A stretch of DNA of 7,428 nt from an uncultured Lachnospiraceae bacterium (GTDB lineage: Bacteria > Bacillota_A > Clostridia > Lachnospirales > Lachnospiraceae): assembly GCA_902795985.1 (NCBI GenBank), contig CADBNG010000487.1:1-7428 (forward strand), in the 5' to 3' direction. The notes beneath the pieces are model-generated. The model was not told the DNA's origin. It worked only from the letters and a program-made list of their open reading frames with translations, and searched no databases. The translations under genes and the position numbers were made by a program. Below, piece after piece: positions 5,939 through 7,428 of this stretch. Within the stretch, counting starts at the first letter, position 1. Every line of letters starts with the position of its first letter.

Positions 5939-5981
5939 GCCGCCTGCAGTCCTTCGTACCCGGGACACAGGCGGCGTTTTT
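5939..5981. terminator. Bidirectional intrinsic terminator
   Basis: GCCGCCTG (5939-5946) pairs with CAGGCGGC (5968-5975), and an inner GTCC/GGAC stem (5949-5952/5963-5966) extends it. On the plus strand G and five Ts follow (5977-5981), ending the SemiSWEET/SGNH transcript. On the minus strand the stem is followed by TGTTTTAA, so it can also end the Nudix operon, whose stop codon is at 6009. Confidence 0.8.
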
Positions 5982-6008
5982 GACGACACGGGACGGTTCT
6001 CTGCCGAA

Positions 6009-6473
6009 TTAATACAAATGTACAGAATGCTCCACCAGGCAGTCTCCCTGATAATGCAGCTTCAGGGAGAAAAAGCCCCGGTCTTCGGCTAACAGCCTGA
6101 AAAAGATTTTATCCCCTTCCCAGATGGGCAGATCCTGTGCCTTTTCTTTCGGAACCCAGACCAGCTCTCCCTCATCGCATTCCTTAATCTCCCCGGAGAA
6201 CTCCTCCGACGTAAAGAGATGCATGTACTCCGTCCCGTACTCTTCCGAAATAAACGTGACAATTCCCCGGTACCGCCAGGAATTCAGCGTCAGCCCGGTT
6301 TCTTCCTTTACTTCCCGAAGAAGGCATTCCTCCGGGCTTTCCCCGGTTTCGAACTTTCCGCCCACGCCGATCCACTTGTCTTTATTGAGATCGTTTTCTT
6401 TTTTTACCCGGTGCAGCATGAGCCAGCTGCCGTCTTTTTCGATATAGCAAAGCGTTGTATTGATATTCTGCAT
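6009..6473 (-). CDS. Nudix hydrolase, MutT/MutX-like (8-oxo-dGTP diphosphatase type)
   Basis: A 154-residue cytosolic enzyme of the Nudix family, which hydrolyses nucleoside diphosphates linked to another moiety using Mg2+. The Nudix box GX5EX7REUXEEXGU is complete: Gly39, Glu45, Arg53-Glu54, Glu57-Glu58, Gly60. The flanking text TTLCYIEKDGSWLMLHRVKK (6-25) and DKWIGVGGKFETGES (32-46) is typical of the MutX/8-oxo-dGTP diphosphatase group in Bacillota, which cleans oxidised nucleotides from the pool. The substrate is inferred from resemblance only. The start at 6473 has GAAGGGAA just upstream and matches the family start; the frame is open 37 codons further, but that stretch is the end of the previous gene in another frame. 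It begins 10 bases after the acetyltransferase gene and is likely co-transcribed with it. Confidence 0.9.
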   Translation of the reverse strand: MQNINTTLCYIEKDGSWLMLHRVKKENDLNKDKWIGVGGKFETGESPEECLLREVKEETGLTLNSWRYRGIVTFISEEYGTEYMHLFTSEEFSGEIKECDEGELVWVPKEKAQDLPIWEGDKIFFRLLAEDRGFFSLKLHYQGDCLVEHSVHLY

Positions 6474-6483
6474 TCTTTTCCCT

Positions 6484-7092
6484 TCAGATTTCCGGTTTTT
6501 CCTCTGCCGGCCTGAATTCATTCTCCCCTGATTTTTTGATGGAAACGGCCGGGTTTCCTCCCACAATGTCATACGCTTCCACATCGTGATTCACAAAGGA
6601 CGACGCACCGATCAGGCAGCCGTCTCCCAGATGAATGTCTCCGATAACCGTTGAATTCGCGCTGATGGAAACATTGCTGCCGATTACCGGACTCCTCCCC
6701 CGATGTTTGCCAACAACAACAAACGGGCCGATTTTCAGGTTTTTCCCTGCTTTTTCCACATTAATAACGCAGCTGTTATGAATGATTTTCAGACCGCCTT
6801 CAATATCCCCTTCCAGTTCAATTGCCCCGGATTCCGGAAGGATCATACGAAATCTACTGAAATACTCCCACGCTGTCGGGTCGCCGCTTTTTGTAACGCG
6901 AAACTTCATTACCGAACGAAAAGCAATGCTGTTCCTCAGGGTCTTTTTCAGCGATTCGATTTCGTTTTCCGGATCATAATAATCGTACCGGCTCAGATCC
7001 TCCCGCAGCCTTTGCTGCCATTTTGGAGGCAATGCGCGGAATGACTTTTCTGCCAGATTCATTGCTCTGTTGATTTTTATCCGTTCATTCAT
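6484..7092 (-). CDS. Hexapeptide-repeat acyltransferase, serine O-acetyltransferase-like
   Basis: A 202-residue protein. Residues 1-95 are helical-looking, charged and not recognised (LPPKWQQRLREDLSRYDYYD, 21-40). Residues about 96-187 form a left-handed beta-helix of hexapeptide repeats: GLKIIHNSCVI (100-110), IGPFVVVGKHRG (121-132), VIGSNVSI (136-143), VIGDIHLGDGCLIGASS (149-165) and the closing VGGNPAVSI (177-185). The pattern resembles CysE/WcaB-type acetyltransferases, which move acetyl from acetyl-CoA to serine or a sugar. His105 and His130 are candidates for the catalytic histidines, although their spacing (25) is shorter than in CysE. The length is below the usual 220-270 of CysE. The start at 7092 follows GGAGA by six bases. 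The Nudix gene follows after 10 bases. The acceptor cannot be decided; serine, or a cell-surface sugar, are the main options. Confidence 0.75.
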   Translation of the reverse strand: MNERIKINRAMNLAEKSFRALPPKWQQRLREDLSRYDYYDPENEIESLKKTLRNSIAFRSVMKFRVTKSGDPTAWEYFSRFRMILPESGAIELEGDIEGGLKIIHNSCVINVEKAGKNLKIGPFVVVGKHRGRSPVIGSNVSISANSTVIGDIHLGDGCLIGASSFVNHDVEAYDIVGGNPAVSIKKSGENEFRPAEEKPEI

Positions 7093-7146
7093 TGCAGATC
7101 TCCGGTTCCCGGATGCTTATTTCCGTTCTTCTGTTTTTGTCAGGAT

Positions 7147-7152
7147 ATTATA
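7147..7152 (-). promoter_or_regulatory. Candidate -10 box for the acetyltransferase/Nudix genes
   Basis: An exact TATAAT on the minus strand lies about 55 bases before the acetyltransferase ATG, in the 95-base gap after the ribbon-helix-helix gene. The -35 position reads AGAAGA, which is poor, so this is tentative. Confidence 0.3.
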
Positions 7153-7187
7153 CCGGTGAGCGCAGCGTATCTTCTCCGGATCCTGCT

Positions 7188-7385
7188 TTAATGAAGATCC
7201 AGTTCCGGCGGTTCATCCAGGTGTTCTGATACATACTTTCCGTCTTTTTTGCGCTGTTTCACACACTCGGTCAGAAGATATTCGATCTGGCCGTTGACCG
7301 ACCGGAAGTCATCTTCCGCCCAGGCGGCGATGGCGTTATACAGTTTTTCGTTAAGGCGCAGAGGAATCTGCTTTTTTTCTGCCAT
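7188..7385 (-). CDS. Small ribbon-helix-helix (Arc-like) DNA-binding protein
   Basis: A 65-residue protein reading MAEKKQIPLRLNEKLYNAIA at its start. KQIPLRL (5-11) is the DNA-contacting beta strand, NEKLYNAIAAWAEDD (12-26) helix A, and SVNGQIEYLLTECVKQRKK (29-47) helix B. This is the Arc/CopG-type fold that dimerises to bind operators. The strongly acidic tail (SEHLDEPPELDLH) follows the fold and has no role I can name. In the wider family such proteins act as antitoxins or as stand-alone regulators; no toxin-like partner is visible, and the upstream neighbour lies beyond the right edge. GGAG (7394-7391) five bases upstream selects this start; an in-frame ATG at 7421 would add 12 residues and cannot be excluded so near the edge. 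It may regulate itself and the next two genes. Confidence 0.8.
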   Translation of the reverse strand: MAEKKQIPLRLNEKLYNAIAAWAEDDFRSVNGQIEYLLTECVKQRKKDGKYVSEHLDEPPELDLH

Positions 7386-7428
7386 GGATTCTCCGTTAAT
7401 AAAGTGAACCGGTGTTGACAATCGGCTG

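Noticed and set aside
5240..5989. Minus-strand open frame opposite the SGNH-like gene
   Set aside because: It runs through the bidirectional terminator and has no recognisable motifs; the plus strand has a promoter, ribosome binding site and terminator in order.

Overview
The window looks like chromosomal DNA of an anaerobic Bacillota, most likely class Clostridia (a gut or rumen Lachnospiraceae/Christensenellales-type genome). Four things point that way: a Clostridium symbiosum-like pyruvate phosphate dikinase, strong AGGAG-type ribosome binding sites before nearly every gene, a CitA/CitB-type two-component system, and a MutX-like Nudix protein. The phylum call is fairly secure; anything narrower is inference. 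There are no rRNA or tRNA genes, no CRISPR array and no insertion sequence. Coding DNA is moderately GC-rich, while the spacers that carry promoters are AT-rich.

Layout from left to right. (1) The N-terminal 325 codons of ppdK lie on the minus strand and run off the left edge, with a well-formed promoter at 1053-1082. (2) A 391-base spacer (978-1368) separates ppdK from the divergent pyridoxamine kinase gene. It holds the ppdK promoter, two dyads, a perfect -10 box and a foldable leader before the kinase. (3) pdxK (1369-2199, +) converges on a two-component operon. The gap contains three degenerate copies of a repeat (2221-2344) whose centre folds into a long hairpin with T runs on both strands, so it can also act as a bidirectional terminator. 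(4) A CitA/DcuS-type histidine kinase and a CitB/DcuR-type response regulator (minus strand, 14-base overlap). (5) Divergent from them, a SemiSWEET/PQ-loop protein (4867-5166) and a degenerate SGNH-hydrolase-like protein (5231-5911). (6) A bidirectional terminator at 5939-5981. (7) A minus-strand group read from the right: a ribbon-helix-helix protein, a hexapeptide-repeat acetyltransferase, and a Nudix hydrolase that follows the acetyltransferase by 10 bases.

How the genes may work together: the kinase sensor domain keeps the RxxH and distal Arg positions that bind citrate or C4-dicarboxylates in CitA/DcuS, so the system probably senses an external carboxylate. Its most immediate candidate target is the divergent SemiSWEET/SGNH-like pair, across a 214-base spacer with a good promoter and a tandem direct repeat. 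That regulatory link is inference. PPDK (pyruvate/PEP interconversion) and pyridoxamine kinase (cofactor salvage) look like ordinary metabolic neighbours. The most unusual items are the kinase-SemiSWEET-SGNH block, the structured pdxK leader, and the repeat cluster.
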